DNA of 64,000 bases from Hyphomicrobium_A sp963817485 (GCA_963817485.1 CAWFOR010000003.1:86653-150652); one strand, 5' to 3'. Positions 11,257-21,193 are shown, counted from the first letter of the stretch. Numbers and translations are program-made. Notes: generated by a model not told the origin, from the sequence alone.

Positions 11257-11532
11257 CCCCACCAGACGCCGTCCCGCCCAAGAGCGCCTTAGAGAACGGC
11301 GATCAACAAACGCAGTTGCTGTGGCGTACACGCAACTAGGCCCCGGCGTTTCGCCCGCTCCCGCCTAGCGCCCGTAACAGAGCTGTTCCACACATATCGA
11401 AGCCCTGCGGCCCGAATCGGACCATAACGGGGACGCGGAGGGCGTAGGGGCTCTGGAACTACCTCCGAAAGATGCCGCGGGCATCGCCTCGCGGCGCCAA
11501 CAAAACTGATCGCGCTCAGGGGAGTCTTACAA

Positions 11533-11796
11533 ATGCTATCGGATCCACAGTCGCTAATCATCCTACTCATCGTAGGTGCCATCGCGGGCTGGCTCGCCGG
11601 CACCATCGTGAAAGGCTACGGCTTCGGACTTATCGGGAACATCATCGTCGGCGTCATCGGCGCATTCATCGGCGGCTGGCTGTTTCCCTCGCTCGGATTG
11701 TGGGACCTTCCGGGCATCGTCGGCGTCATCGTTTCGGCGACGCTGGGAGCCATCATCCTGCTGGTTATCATCGGCCTCATCAGACGCGTGACCTGA
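11533..11796 (+). CDS. GlsB/YeaQ/YmgE family small membrane protein
   Basis: An 87-residue transglycosylase-associated/YeaQ-type protein with about three hydrophobic helices. It has the family's repeated Gly patterns (GAIAGWLAG, GLIGNIIVGVIGAFIGGWL, TLGAIILLVIIGLIRR). Members are often general-stress or envelope-stress induced; the molecular function is unknown. The ribosome-binding site is AGGGGAG about 8 bases upstream. A strong hairpin follows at 11821, so it is probably a single-gene transcript. Confidence 0.9.
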   Translation: MLSDPQSLIILLIVGAIAGWLAGTIVKGYGFGLIGNIIVGVIGAFIGGWLFPSLGLWDLPGIVGVIVSATLGAIILLVIIGLIRRVT

Positions 11797-11820
11797 CAAG
11801 GGTTTACGCTATTTCTTCGA

Positions 11821-11847
11821 ATGACCGCGCTTGTTAAGCGCGGTCAT
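11821..11847 (+). terminator. 12-bp perfect hairpin between ymgE-like gene and kdsA
   Basis: ATGACCGCGCTT and AAGCGCGGTCAT form a perfect 12-bp stem around GTT, 24 bases past the stop. Only a short TT follows, so intrinsic termination is plausible rather than certain. Confidence 0.6.
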
Positions 11848-11891
11848 TTGCCTTCCGGCACGCCGCCTCCCCCTCCGTGCTATAAGGCCCC

Positions 11892-12755
11892 ATGAGCAAG
11901 CACGACCCCCTGAAGCCCAATCCGCGCGTTGCCGTTGGCGCCATCGAGATCGCGAACGACGCGCCCATCGCGGTGTTCGCCGGCCCCTGCCAGATGGAGA
12001 GCCGCGCGCACGCGCTCGAGATGGCGACCGCGTTGAAGGAGATCGCGGGCAAGCTGGGCTTCGGGCTGATCTACAAGACCTCCTTCGACAAGGCGAACCG
12101 CACCTCGCTCTCGGGCAAGCGCGGCATCGGGCTCGACGCGGCGCTGCCGGTGTTCGCGGAGATCCGCGAGACGCTTGGGCTGCCGGTCGTCACCGACGTG
12201 CACGAGCCGGCGCAGTGCGCGGCCGTCGCGCCCTTCGTCGACGTGCTGCAAATCCCGGCCTTCCTCTGCCGCCAGACCGATCTTTTGATCGCGGCGGCGA
12301 AGACCGGCCGCGTCGTCAAGATCAAGAAGGGTCAGTTCCTCGCGCCCTGGGACATGAAGCAGGTGGTGACGAAGGTCGTGGCCTCGGGCAATCCGAACGT
12401 GCTCCTGACCGAGCGCGGATCGTCCTTCGGCTACAACACGCTCGTCACCGACATGCGGGGGCTCCCCATCATGGCGGAGACGGGCGCGCCCGTGATCTTC
12501 GATGCGACCCACTCGGTGCAGCAGCCGGGCGGCCAGGGCACGAGCTCGGGCGGCGACCGCCGCTTCGTGCCGGTGCTGGCGCGCGCTGCCGTCGCGGTCG
12601 GCGTCGCCGGCGTCTTCATCGAGACGCACGAGAACCCCGACCGCGCGCCGTCGGACGGACCGAACATGCTGCCGCTTGCCGACTTCGCGCCGCTCATGGC
12701 CGAGCTGATGGCGATCGACGCGCTGATCAAGTCGCAGAGGCGGTCGGGCGCTTGA
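11892..12755 (+). CDS. kdsA: 3-deoxy-8-phosphooctulonate synthase
   Basis: KdsA condenses phosphoenolpyruvate with arabinose-5-phosphate to Kdo-8-phosphate for lipid A-core synthesis. The 287-residue TIM barrel has FAGPCQMESRAHALEMA near the N-terminus, YKTSFDKANRTS, TDVHEPAQC, QIPAFLCRQTDLL, KKGQFLAPWDM, TERGSSFGYN and DATHSVQQPGG. Cys in the GPCQMES motif suggests the metal-dependent class, though this was not checked by alignment. It is the last + strand gene of this block. Confidence 0.96.
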   Translation: MSKHDPLKPNPRVAVGAIEIANDAPIAVFAGPCQMESRAHALEMATALKEIAGKLGFGLIYKTSFDKANRTSLSGKRGIGLDAALPVFAEIRETLGLPVVTDVHEPAQCAAVAPFVDVLQIPAFLCRQTDLLIAAAKTGRVVKIKKGQFLAPWDMKQVVTKVVASGNPNVLLTERGSSFGYNTLVTDMRGLPIMAETGAPVIFDATHSVQQPGGQGTSSGGDRRFVPVLARAAVAVGVAGVFIETHENPDRAPSDGPNMLPLADFAPLMAELMAIDALIKSQRRSGA

Positions 12756-12801
12756 GCGCGCCCGACCCCGACGTAATGTGGACGTATCGGGCTTGCGGGC
12801 T

Positions 12802-13038
12802 TTAGTCGTTCTGCAGGAACGACGCGGCGACCCACAGGGGCTCTGCGTCGCGGCCCTGGCCCGGCATCAGCCTCGGGCGGTGCTCGGCGACGGTCACGCA
12901 CCCCGTCTCGCCGCACATGGGGCCGGAGTTGAAGGTGACGGCATTCAGCGCCGCGACGCTCATGGATGTGACGAAGTAGGCGACGGTGTAGAGGCAGGCG
13001 ACTACCCCCAGCGTACGCATGACGAGATCGAAAGACAT
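12802..13038 (-). CDS. small membrane protein of unknown function
   Basis: A 78-residue ORF with one N-terminal hydrophobic helix (LGVVACLYTVAYFVTSMSVAAL) and a polar tail with two cysteines in MCGETGC. A GGGGG ribosome-binding site lies about 8 bases before the ATG. It is convergent with kdsA, 46 bases past its stop. No family is recognised. Support is the start context and a clean space between genes only. Confidence 0.45.
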   Translation of the reverse strand: MSFDLVMRTLGVVACLYTVAYFVTSMSVAALNAVTFNSGPMCGETGCVTVAEHRPRLMPGQGRDAEPLWVAASFLQND

Positions 13039-13444
13039 CGCGCGACCCCCTTGGTCCTTGCACTGTGATACCGGCCGCGGGACGCTCGGAAAGCGCCGGG
13101 ATGCGAACTCCGCCCGCGGTCCGTCAACACTATGGAAAGACCGCTTAACGCCGCGTTAAGGTTACACATCCGTGAACGCCACGATTCGGCGGTGGTCGCA
13201 TACGCGAGTTGATGTGGGTCGCGCGCGCGGCGGTCGGTATGCATAGTGGGTGTGCATACTGGGCCCGGCACCCTATGTTGCGTCTGTGCTAGGGTTACCA
13301 ATCCCTCAAGGACAACGAGGCTCGCTCCGCGCTGCAATGGGGCGCTGAGGGCGGAGGACGCAACCACGGCGGCAATAACTCGCGTGCCTGTGGCCGCTAC
13401 CGGCATGCGTTTCGAGATTGTGAGGTTAAGGGAAAGGGGAGGAG
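13039..13444. other. 406-base intergenic region
   Basis: No gene is supported. It separates the small - strand ORF from the Kef-type antiporter and should hold the antiporter promoter. The only clear structure is the dyad at 13237-13259. Confidence 0.5.
13237..13259. promoter_or_regulatory. GTATGCA-N9-TGCATAC dyad, candidate operator
   Basis: A perfect 7-bp inverted repeat with a 9-base spacer, about 190 bases upstream of the antiporter start. The symmetry suits a dimeric regulator; the regulator is unknown. Confidence 0.35.
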
Positions 13445-15265
13445 ATGCCTGGCGTCACGCTGCAGGAGACCGCCGTTCTATTGGCCGCGCTCGCGATTGC
13501 GGGTCCGCTCGCCCGCTGGCTCCGCATCAGCAGCGTGCTGGGCTACCTCATCGTCGGCATTCTGCTCGGTCCCTCGACGATCGGGCGCATGTTCTCCGAC
13601 TACGAGGCCAAGGAGATCCTGGACTTTGCCGAGTTCGGCATCGTGCTCCTGCTGTTCGTGATCGGGCTCGAGCTGCGCCCCAAGCGCCTGTGGGCGATGC
13701 GCAACGCCGTGTTCGGCCTCGGCAGCGCGCAAGTCGGCGCCACAGCGCTCGTGCTGGCGGCAATCGCGCTGGCGCTCGGCTTTGCATGGCAGACCGCCAT
13801 CTTCGTCGGATTTGCGCTCGCGCTGTCCTCGACCGCGTTTGCGCTCCAGCTCATGGAGGAGACGGGCGATCTCAACACGCGGCACGGGCGCCTGGGCTTC
13901 GCCGTGCTGCTGTTCCAGGACCTGTCGGCGATCCCGCTCATTGCGCTCGCGCCACTGTTCGCCGTCGTCAGCGTCGACAACGCGCCGAAGATGGATCTGC
14001 TCGCCGGCTTGAAGGGTCTCGGCATCATCGCCGTCGCCATCGTCGCTGGTCACTACCTGCTCGACCAATTCGTGCGCCTCGTCGCGCTGGCACGCGTCAA
14101 GGAAGCGATGACCGCGACGGCGCTTCTGACCGTCGTCGGCTTTGCAATCCTGATGCAGTACGCGGGCGTTCCCGCCTCGCTCGGCGCCTTCATCGCCGGC
14201 GCGCTGCTGGCTGAATCGTCCTATCGCCACCAGCTCGAGGCCGACATCCAGCCGTTCGAAGGTCTGCTGCTGGGACTGTTCTTCACCGCCATCGGCATGA
14301 CTATCGACCTTCAGCTTTTGGTCGACGAGCCGTGGTTGGTCCTCGGCCTCGTGGTCGGGCTCGTCGCCGTCAAGGCGGTCGTACTCTATGTGCTCGGGCG
14401 CTGGGAGGGGCTCGAGCCCGGCCCCGCGCGCCGGCTGGGGCTTGCGCTCGCCCAGGGCGGCGAGTTCGCCTTCGTGCTGTTCACGGTCGGCTACTCGGCC
14501 GGCGCGTTGACGTGGGAGACCTCCGAGCTCCTGAGCCTCGTCGTCACGCTGTCCATGGCGACGACGCCCGTTCTGCTGAAAATCGAGCAGATGCTGTCGC
14601 GCAAGAAGAAGACGACTCCCGCCTACGACACGCCGCCCGCGAAGGACGGTCACGTCATCATCGCCGGCTTTGGCCGCTTCGGGCAGATCGCGGCGCGCAT
14701 CCTGAGGGGCAAGCGCATCCCCTTTACCGCACTCGACATCAGCGCCGAGCAGGTGGAGTTCGTCAAACGCTTCGGCAGCCAGGCGTTCTATGGCGACGCG
14801 AGCCGGCCCGAGATCCTCGACGCGGCAGGAGCGCACAACGCGCGCGCTTTCGTGCTCGCCATCGACGACGTCGAGGCCTCCGTGCGCACGGCCGAGGTGG
14901 TGCGCAGCAAATATCCCGATCTTCCGGTCTACGCGCGCGCCCGCAACCGCGCGCACGCCCACCGCCTGCTCGACCTCGGCGTCACGCACCTGCAGCGCGA
15001 AACGCTGCTCTCTGCGATCGACGTGACCAGGGAATTGCTGATGGGCCTCGGCTTTTCCGAGCGCGAAGCGGGCCGCATCACCAGCACGTTCCGCAAACAC
15101 GACGAGCGGCGCCTGATCGAGGACTACAAGCTCGCGACCGACATGGAGAAGCTGCAGGAGCGCGCCCGCAGCGACACAAAGACCCTCGAGAAGCTGTTTG
15201 AGGAGGACGCCAAGGAAGAGGCGCGCCTAGAGGAGGCCTCGGGGGCGAAGGAGGCGGCCCAGTGA
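13445..15265 (+). CDS. Kef-type potassium/proton antiporter (CPA2) with TrkA-N domain
   Basis: A 606-residue inner-membrane antiporter. Residues about 1-385 form the 12-13-helix Na+/H+ exchanger domain, with GYLIVGILLGPSTIG and GLELRPKRLW typical of KefB/KefC. Residues about 400-520 form a RCK/TrkA-N NAD-binding domain (HVIIAGFGRFGQIAARIL, glycine-rich GxGxxG; acidic residue in TALDIS). A charged helical tail follows. KefB/C proteins release potassium on electrophile stress; the gating ligand here is not established. The start has a strong AAAGGGGAGGAG ribosome-binding site. It overlaps the next gene by four bases, indicating translational coupling. Confidence 0.93.
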   Translation: MPGVTLQETAVLLAALAIAGPLARWLRISSVLGYLIVGILLGPSTIGRMFSDYEAKEILDFAEFGIVLLLFVIGLELRPKRLWAMRNAVFGLGSAQVGATALVLAAIALALGFAWQTAIFVGFALALSSTAFALQLMEETGDLNTRHGRLGFAVLLFQDLSAIPLIALAPLFAVVSVDNAPKMDLLAGLKGLGIIAVAIVAGHYLLDQFVRLVALARVKEAMTATALLTVVGFAILMQYAGVPASLGAFIAGALLAESSYRHQLEADIQPFEGLLLGLFFTAIGMTIDLQLLVDEPWLVLGLVVGLVAVKAVVLYVLGRWEGLEPGPARRLGLALAQGGEFAFVLFTVGYSAGALTWETSELLSLVVTLSMATTPVLLKIEQMLSRKKKTTPAYDTPPAKDGHVIIAGFGRFGQIAARILRGKRIPFTALDISAEQVEFVKRFGSQAFYGDASRPEILDAAGAHNARAFVLAIDDVEASVRTAEVVRSKYPDLPVYARARNRAHAHRLLDLGVTHLQRETLLSAIDVTRELLMGLGFSEREAGRITSTFRKHDERRLIEDYKLATDMEKLQERARSDTKTLEKLFEEDAKEEARLEEASGAKEAAQ

Positions 15266-16164
15266 AGCCGATCATCTGCGTCGGGCATGCGGCGCTCGAC
15301 TTCGTGTATCGCATCGAAGCGTTTCCGCCGGTGCCGACCAAAGTGCGCTCGCTCGAGCACATCGAGAGCGGCGGCGGCATGGCGGCGAACGCGGCCGCCA
15401 CGATCGCGCGGCTCGGCGGCCCGGTGGAGCTGTGGAGCCGCACCGGCGCCGACAGCGCGGGCCAGCGCATCCACGCCTTCCTCGAGCGGGAGGGGGTCGA
15501 TATCCGCTATGTGCGCACCTACGAAGGCGCGCGCTCGTCGACCTCGGCCGTCATCGTCGACGGCAAGGGCGAACGGCTCATCATCGGCGAGCGCGACCAC
15601 GCTATGTCGTTGGATGCGAGCTGGCTGCCGCTCGAGCGCATCGCGGGCGCGGCCGCGGTCATGAGCGACCTCCGCTGGGTCGAGGGCACGCAGGCAGCTT
15701 TTGGTGCTGCGCGTGAAGCGGGTGTTCCGACGCTGCTCGACGCCGACCTCGGCGGCGGCGGCATTCTCCAGGCGTTCCTCTGCCTCGCCGACTACGCGAT
15801 CTTCTCGGGGCCGGCGCTCGATGATTTCGCATCTGGTGCCGGCGACGATGCGGAGCGGCTCGGCCGCGTCCTCGCGCTGGGCGTCAAGCATGCCGGCGTC
15901 ACGCGCGGCGCGGAGGGCTACACCTGGGCCACGTCGGGCGGCCAAACGGGCCATCAGCCCGCCTTCCCCATCGAGGCAGTCGATACCACCGGAGCGGGAG
16001 ATGCCTTCCACGGCGCCTTCGCCTGGGCACTTGCCAACGGCCATACGCCGGCCGACTGCGCCCGCATCGCTGCCGCCGTCTCCGCACTTAAATGCCGCCG
16101 CCTCGGCGCCCGCTCCGGCCTGCCGACGCTGGAGGAGCTGAATTCCTTCCTCAAGACCCATTGA
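15262..16164 (+). CDS. PfkB-family sugar kinase
   Basis: A 300-residue ribokinase-fold kinase. Signatures are SGGGMAANAAATIARLGG near the N-terminus and the C-terminal DTTGAGDAFHGAFAWAL with catalytic Asp247. PfkB members phosphorylate sugars or nucleosides; the substrate cannot be read here. The start is GTG at 15262, overlapping the antiporter stop (GTGA) with GGAGG just upstream, so the two are coupled. Sulfofructose-kinase or ketohexokinase relatives are possible, but no partner genes support either. Confidence 0.9.
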   Translation: MKPIICVGHAALDFVYRIEAFPPVPTKVRSLEHIESGGGMAANAAATIARLGGPVELWSRTGADSAGQRIHAFLEREGVDIRYVRTYEGARSSTSAVIVDGKGERLIIGERDHAMSLDASWLPLERIAGAAAVMSDLRWVEGTQAAFGAAREAGVPTLLDADLGGGGILQAFLCLADYAIFSGPALDDFASGAGDDAERLGRVLALGVKHAGVTRGAEGYTWATSGGQTGHQPAFPIEAVDTTGAGDAFHGAFAWALANGHTPADCARIAAAVSALKCRRLGARSGLPTLEELNSFLKTH

Positions 16165-16278
16165 GCACATCCCGGCGGGGACATGGGTGCCGCGGGCGTA
16201 GACGCGGGGCGGTGGCATCGCTAAACGTGCGGGGACACTGACCCGGCCCGCGCAACGGCCGCAAAAGGGGACCGCAAA

Positions 16279-18291
16279 ATGACCGAGGCGCGCGAGAAGA
16301 CCACGCCGTCGCAGGCCGTCGCGCACGCCGACATGGCCAACGCCATTCGGGCGCTGGCGATGGATGCGGTGCAGGCGGCGAAGTCGGGCCACCCGGGCAT
16401 GCCCATGGGCATGGCCGACGTTGCCACCGTGCTCTTCCGCGAGGCGCTGCGCTTTGACGCCTCCGACCCCAAGTGGCCCAACCGCGACCGCTTGATCTTG
16501 TCGGCCGGCCACGGCTCGATGCTGCTCTATGCGCTGCTCTACCTCACCGGCTATCCGGGCATGGACATCGGCGAGCTGAAACGCTTCCGCCAGATGGGTG
16601 CCAAGACCGCCGGCCACCCCGAGTACGGCCACGCGCCGGGCATCGAGACGACCACCGGCCCGCTCGGCCAGGGCCTCGCCAACGCCGTCGGCATGGCGAT
16701 CGCGGAGCGCATGCTGAACGCCCGCCTCGGCGGCGACGTCATCGACCACCACATCTACGTCATCGCCGGCGACGGCTGCCTGATGGAGGGCATCAGCCAC
16801 GAGGCGATATCCCTCGCTGGCCACCTCGGCCTCGGCAAGCTCATCGTGCTGTTCGACGACAACGGCATCTCCATCGACGGCTCGACGTCGCTTGCGGTCT
16901 CCGACGACCAGGTCATGCGTTTCAAGGCCTCGGGCTGGAACGCTGTGTCCATCGACGGCCACGATCCCGAAGCGATCTCGGCAGCGCTCGCCAAGGCGCG
17001 CGCAGATTCCTCCAAGCCGTGGCTCATCGCGTGCAAGACCACGATCGGCTACGGCGCGCCGACCAAGGCCGGCAAGTCCTCCACCCACGGCGAGCCGCTG
17101 GGCGAGGAGGAGATCAAGGGCACGCGCGAGAAGCTCAACTGGCGCTCGCCGCCCTTCGAGATCCCGGAGCCCGTGCTGCTCGCCTGGCGCGCCGTCGGCC
17201 AGAAGGGTGCCAAGGAGCGCTCATCCTGGAAGGCGAGAACGGGCAAGAGCGATGCCGCGGCCGCGCTGAGTTCGACCGCAGGCGCCGTACGTCAGGCGGC
17301 CGTCGCAGATGCGATCGCGCAGGCAAAGTCGGCCTTCGCGAGTGACGAGAACAAGCGTGCCACGCGCGTGTGGTCGCAGATGGTGCTGGAAGGGCTGATC
17401 CCCGTGCTGCCCGAGCTGATCGGCGGCTCGGCCGACCTCACCGGCTCCAACGGCACGCGCACCAAGTCCGCGCACACCCCCATCGCCAAGGGCAGCTTCG
17501 CCGGCAACTACATCCACTACGGCGTGCGCGAGCATGCCATGGCAGCGGCGATGAATGGCATCGCCCTCAACGGCGGGTTCATCCCCTACGGCGGCACGTT
17601 CCTCGTCTTCACCGACTACTGCCGCGCGGCGATACGCCTGTCCGCGCTGATGCGCCAGCGCGTCATCTACGTGATGACGCACGACTCGATCGGGCTGGGC
17701 GAGGATGGTCCGACGCATCAGCCGATCGAGCACCTCGCGGCGCTGCGGGCGATCCCGCATCTGCTCGTGCTGCGGCCTGCAGATGGCGTGGAGACCGCCG
17801 AGTGCTGGGAGATCGCGCTGCAGCACACCGAGAACCCGTCCATCCTGGCGCTGTCGCGGCAGGCGGTGGTGAACGCACGCAAGACGCCGTCGGCAGAGAA
17901 CCTCAGCGCCAAGGGCGCCTACGTCCTGCGCGAGCCGGACGGCAAGCGCGACGTGACGCTGATCGCGACTGGCTCCGAGCTCGGCATCGCCATCGACGCC
18001 GCCGATGCGCTCGCCAAGGAGGGCGTGCGCGCCGCGGTCGTGTCGATGCCGTCGATGGAGCTGTTCCGGGCTCAACCGGCGAGCTACCGTGCGCAGGTGC
18101 TTGGCTCGGCCCCGCGCGTCGCCATCGAGGCCGGCGTAAAGCAGTGCTGGCACGAATGGATCGGAGATGGCGGCGGCTTCGTGGGCTTGAGCGATTTCGG
18201 CGCCTCGGCGCCCGCACCGAAGCTGTTTGAACACTTCGGGCTCACGGCGGGCAAGACGGTTGAGACCGTGCGCGGCCTCCTGAAGAAATAG
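16279..18291 (+). CDS. tkt: transketolase
   Basis: A ThDP enzyme transferring two-carbon units between sugar phosphates in the pentose phosphate pathway (and the Calvin cycle where present). The 670-residue length is normal. It has KSGHPGMPMGMAD, GPLGQGLANAVGMA, the ThDP/Mg motif GDGCLMEGISHEA, the pyrimidine-domain GVREHAMAAAMNG and HDSIGLGEDGPTHQP. It ends only 5 bases before pgk, so the two are surely co-transcribed. The gap gene often found between tkt and pgk in related bacteria is absent here. Confidence 0.97.
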   Translation: MTEAREKTTPSQAVAHADMANAIRALAMDAVQAAKSGHPGMPMGMADVATVLFREALRFDASDPKWPNRDRLILSAGHGSMLLYALLYLTGYPGMDIGELKRFRQMGAKTAGHPEYGHAPGIETTTGPLGQGLANAVGMAIAERMLNARLGGDVIDHHIYVIAGDGCLMEGISHEAISLAGHLGLGKLIVLFDDNGISIDGSTSLAVSDDQVMRFKASGWNAVSIDGHDPEAISAALAKARADSSKPWLIACKTTIGYGAPTKAGKSSTHGEPLGEEEIKGTREKLNWRSPPFEIPEPVLLAWRAVGQKGAKERSSWKARTGKSDAAAALSSTAGAVRQAAVADAIAQAKSAFASDENKRATRVWSQMVLEGLIPVLPELIGGSADLTGSNGTRTKSAHTPIAKGSFAGNYIHYGVREHAMAAAMNGIALNGGFIPYGGTFLVFTDYCRAAIRLSALMRQRVIYVMTHDSIGLGEDGPTHQPIEHLAALRAIPHLLVLRPADGVETAECWEIALQHTENPSILALSRQAVVNARKTPSAENLSAKGAYVLREPDGKRDVTLIATGSELGIAIDAADALAKEGVRAAVVSMPSMELFRAQPASYRAQVLGSAPRVAIEAGVKQCWHEWIGDGGGFVGLSDFGASAPAPKLFEHFGLTAGKTVETVRGLLKK

Positions 18292-18296
18292 AACGC

Positions 18297-19506
18297 ATGG
18301 ATTTCGAGAAGCTCAAGTCGATCGCGAAGGTGGATGTGCAAGGCAAGCGCGTCATCGTGCGCGCCGACCTCAATGTCCCGGTGAAGGATGGCCGGGTGAG
18401 CGACGCCACGCGGCTCGAGCGGCTGCTGCCCGGTCTCAAGGAGCTGAGCGCGCGCGGCGCCCGCATCGTTGTCATCTCGCATTTCGGCCGTCCCAAGGGT
18501 GGGCCCGATCCCGAGTTCTCGCTGCTTCCGGTAGCGGGCAAGCTCGAGGAGCTTCTCGGGCGCCCCGTCGTGTTCATGCCGGACTGCGTCGGCTCGGATG
18601 TCGAGCGCAGCATCGCCGCCCTGGCTCCCGGCGATATTGCCGTGCTCGAGAACCTGCGCTTCCACAAGGGCGAGGAGAAGAACGACCGCGAGTTCGCCGC
18701 GAAGCTCGCGGCGCTCGGCGACCTCTTCGTCAACGATGCCTTCTCGGCCGCGCACCGCGCGCACGCCTCGACCGAGGGCGTGACCCACCTGCTGCCGTCC
18801 TACGCCGGACCGCTGATGCTGGAGGAGATCGACGCCCTGCGCGCCGTGCTCGACGATCCGGAGCGGCCGACGGCGGCACTCATCGGCGGCGCTAAGGTGT
18901 CGACCAAGATCCCGATCCTCAAGCACCTGCTCGACAAGGTCGACAAGCTCATCATCGGCGGCGGCATGGCCAATACGTTCCTGCTGTCGCACGGCGTCGA
19001 CATCGGCAAGTCGCTGGCCGAGCCCGACTTCGTCGATACCGCGCGCGAGATCATGACGGCGGCGAAGGCGCGCGGTTGCGCAGTCGTGCTGCCGGTCGAC
19101 GCGGTGATCGCGCGCGAGTTCCGCTCAGGCGTGGCGCACGCGGTCGTGCCCACGCTCGCCGTGCCGAGCGACGCCATGATCCTCGACGTCGGCCCGAAGT
19201 CGATCGTGCACATGACGCAGGTGCTGGAGGAGTGCAAGACGCTTCTGTGGAACGGCCCTCTCGGCGCCTTCGAGATCGCGCCCGTTCGGCGAGGGCACGT
19301 TCGCGCTTGCCCGCGAGGCCGCGCGGCTGACGCGCGAAGGCAAGCTGACGACGGTCGCCGGCGGCGGCGACACCATTGCTGCCCTCAATGCCGCTGCCGC
19401 GGCCGACGACTTCACCTATATATCCACGGCGGGCGGGGCATTCCTCGAGTGGCTCGAGGGACGCGAGCTCCCGGGTGTGGCCGCGCTCATCCGGGCGCAG
19501 GCCTAA
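18297..19506 (+). CDS. pgk: phosphoglycerate kinase (one-base frameshift as read)
   Basis: PGK makes ATP and 3-phosphoglycerate from 1,3-bisphosphoglycerate. It has VIVRADLNVPVKDG, SHFGRPKGG, LENLRFHKGEEKND, FVNDAFSAAHRAHAST and GGAKVSTKI. One extra G near 19284 shifts the frame after GAFEIAP. Without it the expected FGEGTFALAREAA follows and the gene ends with the nucleotide-binding GGGDTIAAL and STAGGAFLEWLEG, giving about 402 residues, the usual length. Loss of an essential glycolytic enzyme is unlikely, so this is probably sequence error. It sits 5 bases after tkt and 25 before ccdA. Confidence 0.93.
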
Positions 19507-19531
19507 GGTCGGGAAAGTCGGGCGTCGAAGC

Positions 19532-20335
19532 ATGTTTGCGGATGTGCAGATCTACCTCGGCGTGGCGCTCGCCGGCCTCGTGAGCTTCCTCTCGCCGTGC
19601 GTGCTGCCGCTGGTGCCGCCCTACCTCGGCTTCCTCGGCGGCACCACCATCGACGAGTTTACCGCCGAAGGCGGCGTTCCTACCCACGTCTGGCGGCGCG
19701 TGATCCTCGCATCCGTGCTGTTCGTCTTGGGCTTTACCACGGTGTTCGTCGGGCTCGGAGCCGGTGCCTCCTACTTCGGCCAGCTCATCCAGAGCTACAA
19801 GCGCGAGCTGGAGATCGCGGCCGGGCTCGTCATCATCCTGTTCGGGCTACACTTCGTCGGCATCTTCCGCGTGGCGATGTTCTATGCCGACACGCGCTAT
19901 CACGGCTCCCACCCGCACGGCGTCAGCTACATCGGCGCCTATGTCATCGGGCTTGCCTTCGCTTTCGGCTGGACGCCGTGCATCGGGCCGGTGCTGGCGA
20001 CGGTGCTGGCGCTCGCCGCCAATGAGGGGAGCCTGGCAACCGGCGTAAAGCTCCTGTTCGTCTATTCGCTGGGGCTCGGCATCCCGTTCATTCTCGCGGC
20101 TGTCGCCGTGCAGCCGTTCCTCTCGTTCATGCAGCGCTTCCGCCGCCATCTCGACAAGGTCGAGAAAGTGATGGGGGTTGTGCTCATCATCACGGGAATC
20201 CTATTCCTCACCGGCTCCATCAACTGGTTCGGGAGCTGGATGCTCGACACCTTCCCCGGCTTGGGCAAAATCGAGCAGATGGTGACGCCCAAGGATCTCG
20301 GGACCGAGATCATGCAACGCGGCACCGGCCGCTAG
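19532..20335 (+). CDS. ccdA: cytochrome c biogenesis protein CcdA
   Basis: A 267-residue polytopic inner-membrane protein (about six helices). It passes electrons from cytoplasmic thioredoxin to periplasmic thiol proteins that keep apocytochrome c reduced. Both family cysteine motifs are present: SFLSPCVLPLVPPYLGFL near residue 20 and FGWTPCIGPVLA near residue 150. The ATG at 19532 was chosen because reading upstream from there is pgk in another frame. It is 25 bases after pgk and 20 before thiD, so it is likely in one transcript. Confidence 0.94.
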   Translation: MFADVQIYLGVALAGLVSFLSPCVLPLVPPYLGFLGGTTIDEFTAEGGVPTHVWRRVILASVLFVLGFTTVFVGLGAGASYFGQLIQSYKRELEIAAGLVIILFGLHFVGIFRVAMFYADTRYHGSHPHGVSYIGAYVIGLAFAFGWTPCIGPVLATVLALAANEGSLATGVKLLFVYSLGLGIPFILAAVAVQPFLSFMQRFRRHLDKVEKVMGVVLIITGILFLTGSINWFGSWMLDTFPGLGKIEQMVTPKDLGTEIMQRGTGR

Positions 20336-20355
20336 GTGGCCCGCATGGCCCCATC

Positions 20356-21193
20356 ATGACGCAGGACGCCGCCACGCGCGTACCCGCCGCGCTGACCATC
20401 GCCGGATCGGACCCCTCCGGCGGGGCCGGCATCCAGGCCGACCTCAAGACCTTCACCGTGCTCGGCGTCTATGGCGCCAGCGTGCTGACCGCGCTCACCG
20501 CCCAGAGCACGCGCGGCGTCGCCGGCATCCTCGCCGTGCCGCCGGCGTTCGTGACCTTGCAGATCGCGACGCTCGCCGACGATCTCACCATCCGCGCGGT
20601 GAAGACCGGCATGCTCAACGACCGCGCCACCGTCATCGCGGTCGCCGAGGCCATCCGGCAGTACGAGCTGCACCCGCTGGTCGTCGATCCCGTCATGGTG
20701 GCGACGAGCGGGGATATGCTGCTCGAGCCGGCCGCGGTCGACGCCGTGCGCGACCGAGCTTGTGGCGCTCGCAGACGTGCTGACACCAAACCTGGCGGAG
20801 GCGGCGCGCCTCCTCGATTGTCCCGTGGCGACGAACGAGGCGGAGATGGAAGCGCAAGCACGGGCCCTGCTCGAGCTGGGCGCCAAGGCCGTCGTGCTGA
20901 AGGGCGGCCATGGCGAAGGCGCCGAGGCCGTCGACATCTTTGTGCAGCGCGGAGGAGAACCGTTGCGCCTGTCGCTCCCGCGCATCGACACGCGCAACAC
21001 CCACGGCACCGGCTGCACCTTTGCCGCCGCGCTCACGGCCTATTTGGTGCGCGGCGAAACGATCGAGAGCGCAGCGCACGCGGCGAAAGCCTTCGTGCAC
21101 AAGGCGTTGCAGTCGGGTGCACATCTCGCAGTCGGGCGCGGCTCGGGACCTGTGGATATTCTGTGCACGGTGCGTGCCCATAAGGAGGAATAA
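20356..21193 (+). CDS. thiD: hydroxymethylpyrimidine/phosphomethylpyrimidine kinase (one-base frameshift as read)
   Basis: ThiD phosphorylates HMP and HMP-P in thiamine synthesis. N-terminal ALTIAGSDPSGGAGIQADLKTF, VVDPVMVATSGD and C-terminal ALADVLTPNLAEA...THGTGCTFAAALTAYL are family hallmarks. One extra base near 20751 breaks the frame; removing it restores VDAVRTELVALADVLTPN. The corrected length is about 278 residues. No TPP riboswitch is seen; the gene follows ccdA by 20 bases and is closed by the terminator at 21375. Confidence 0.93.

Noticed and set aside
13478..15100. 540-codon - strand ORF opposite the Kef-type antiporter
   Set aside because: Antisense frame; Arg/Glu/Gly-rich, no motif, no start context.
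20300..20400. TPP riboswitch upstream of thiD
   Set aside because: Only 20 bases separate ccdA and thiD and no THI-box elements are seen.
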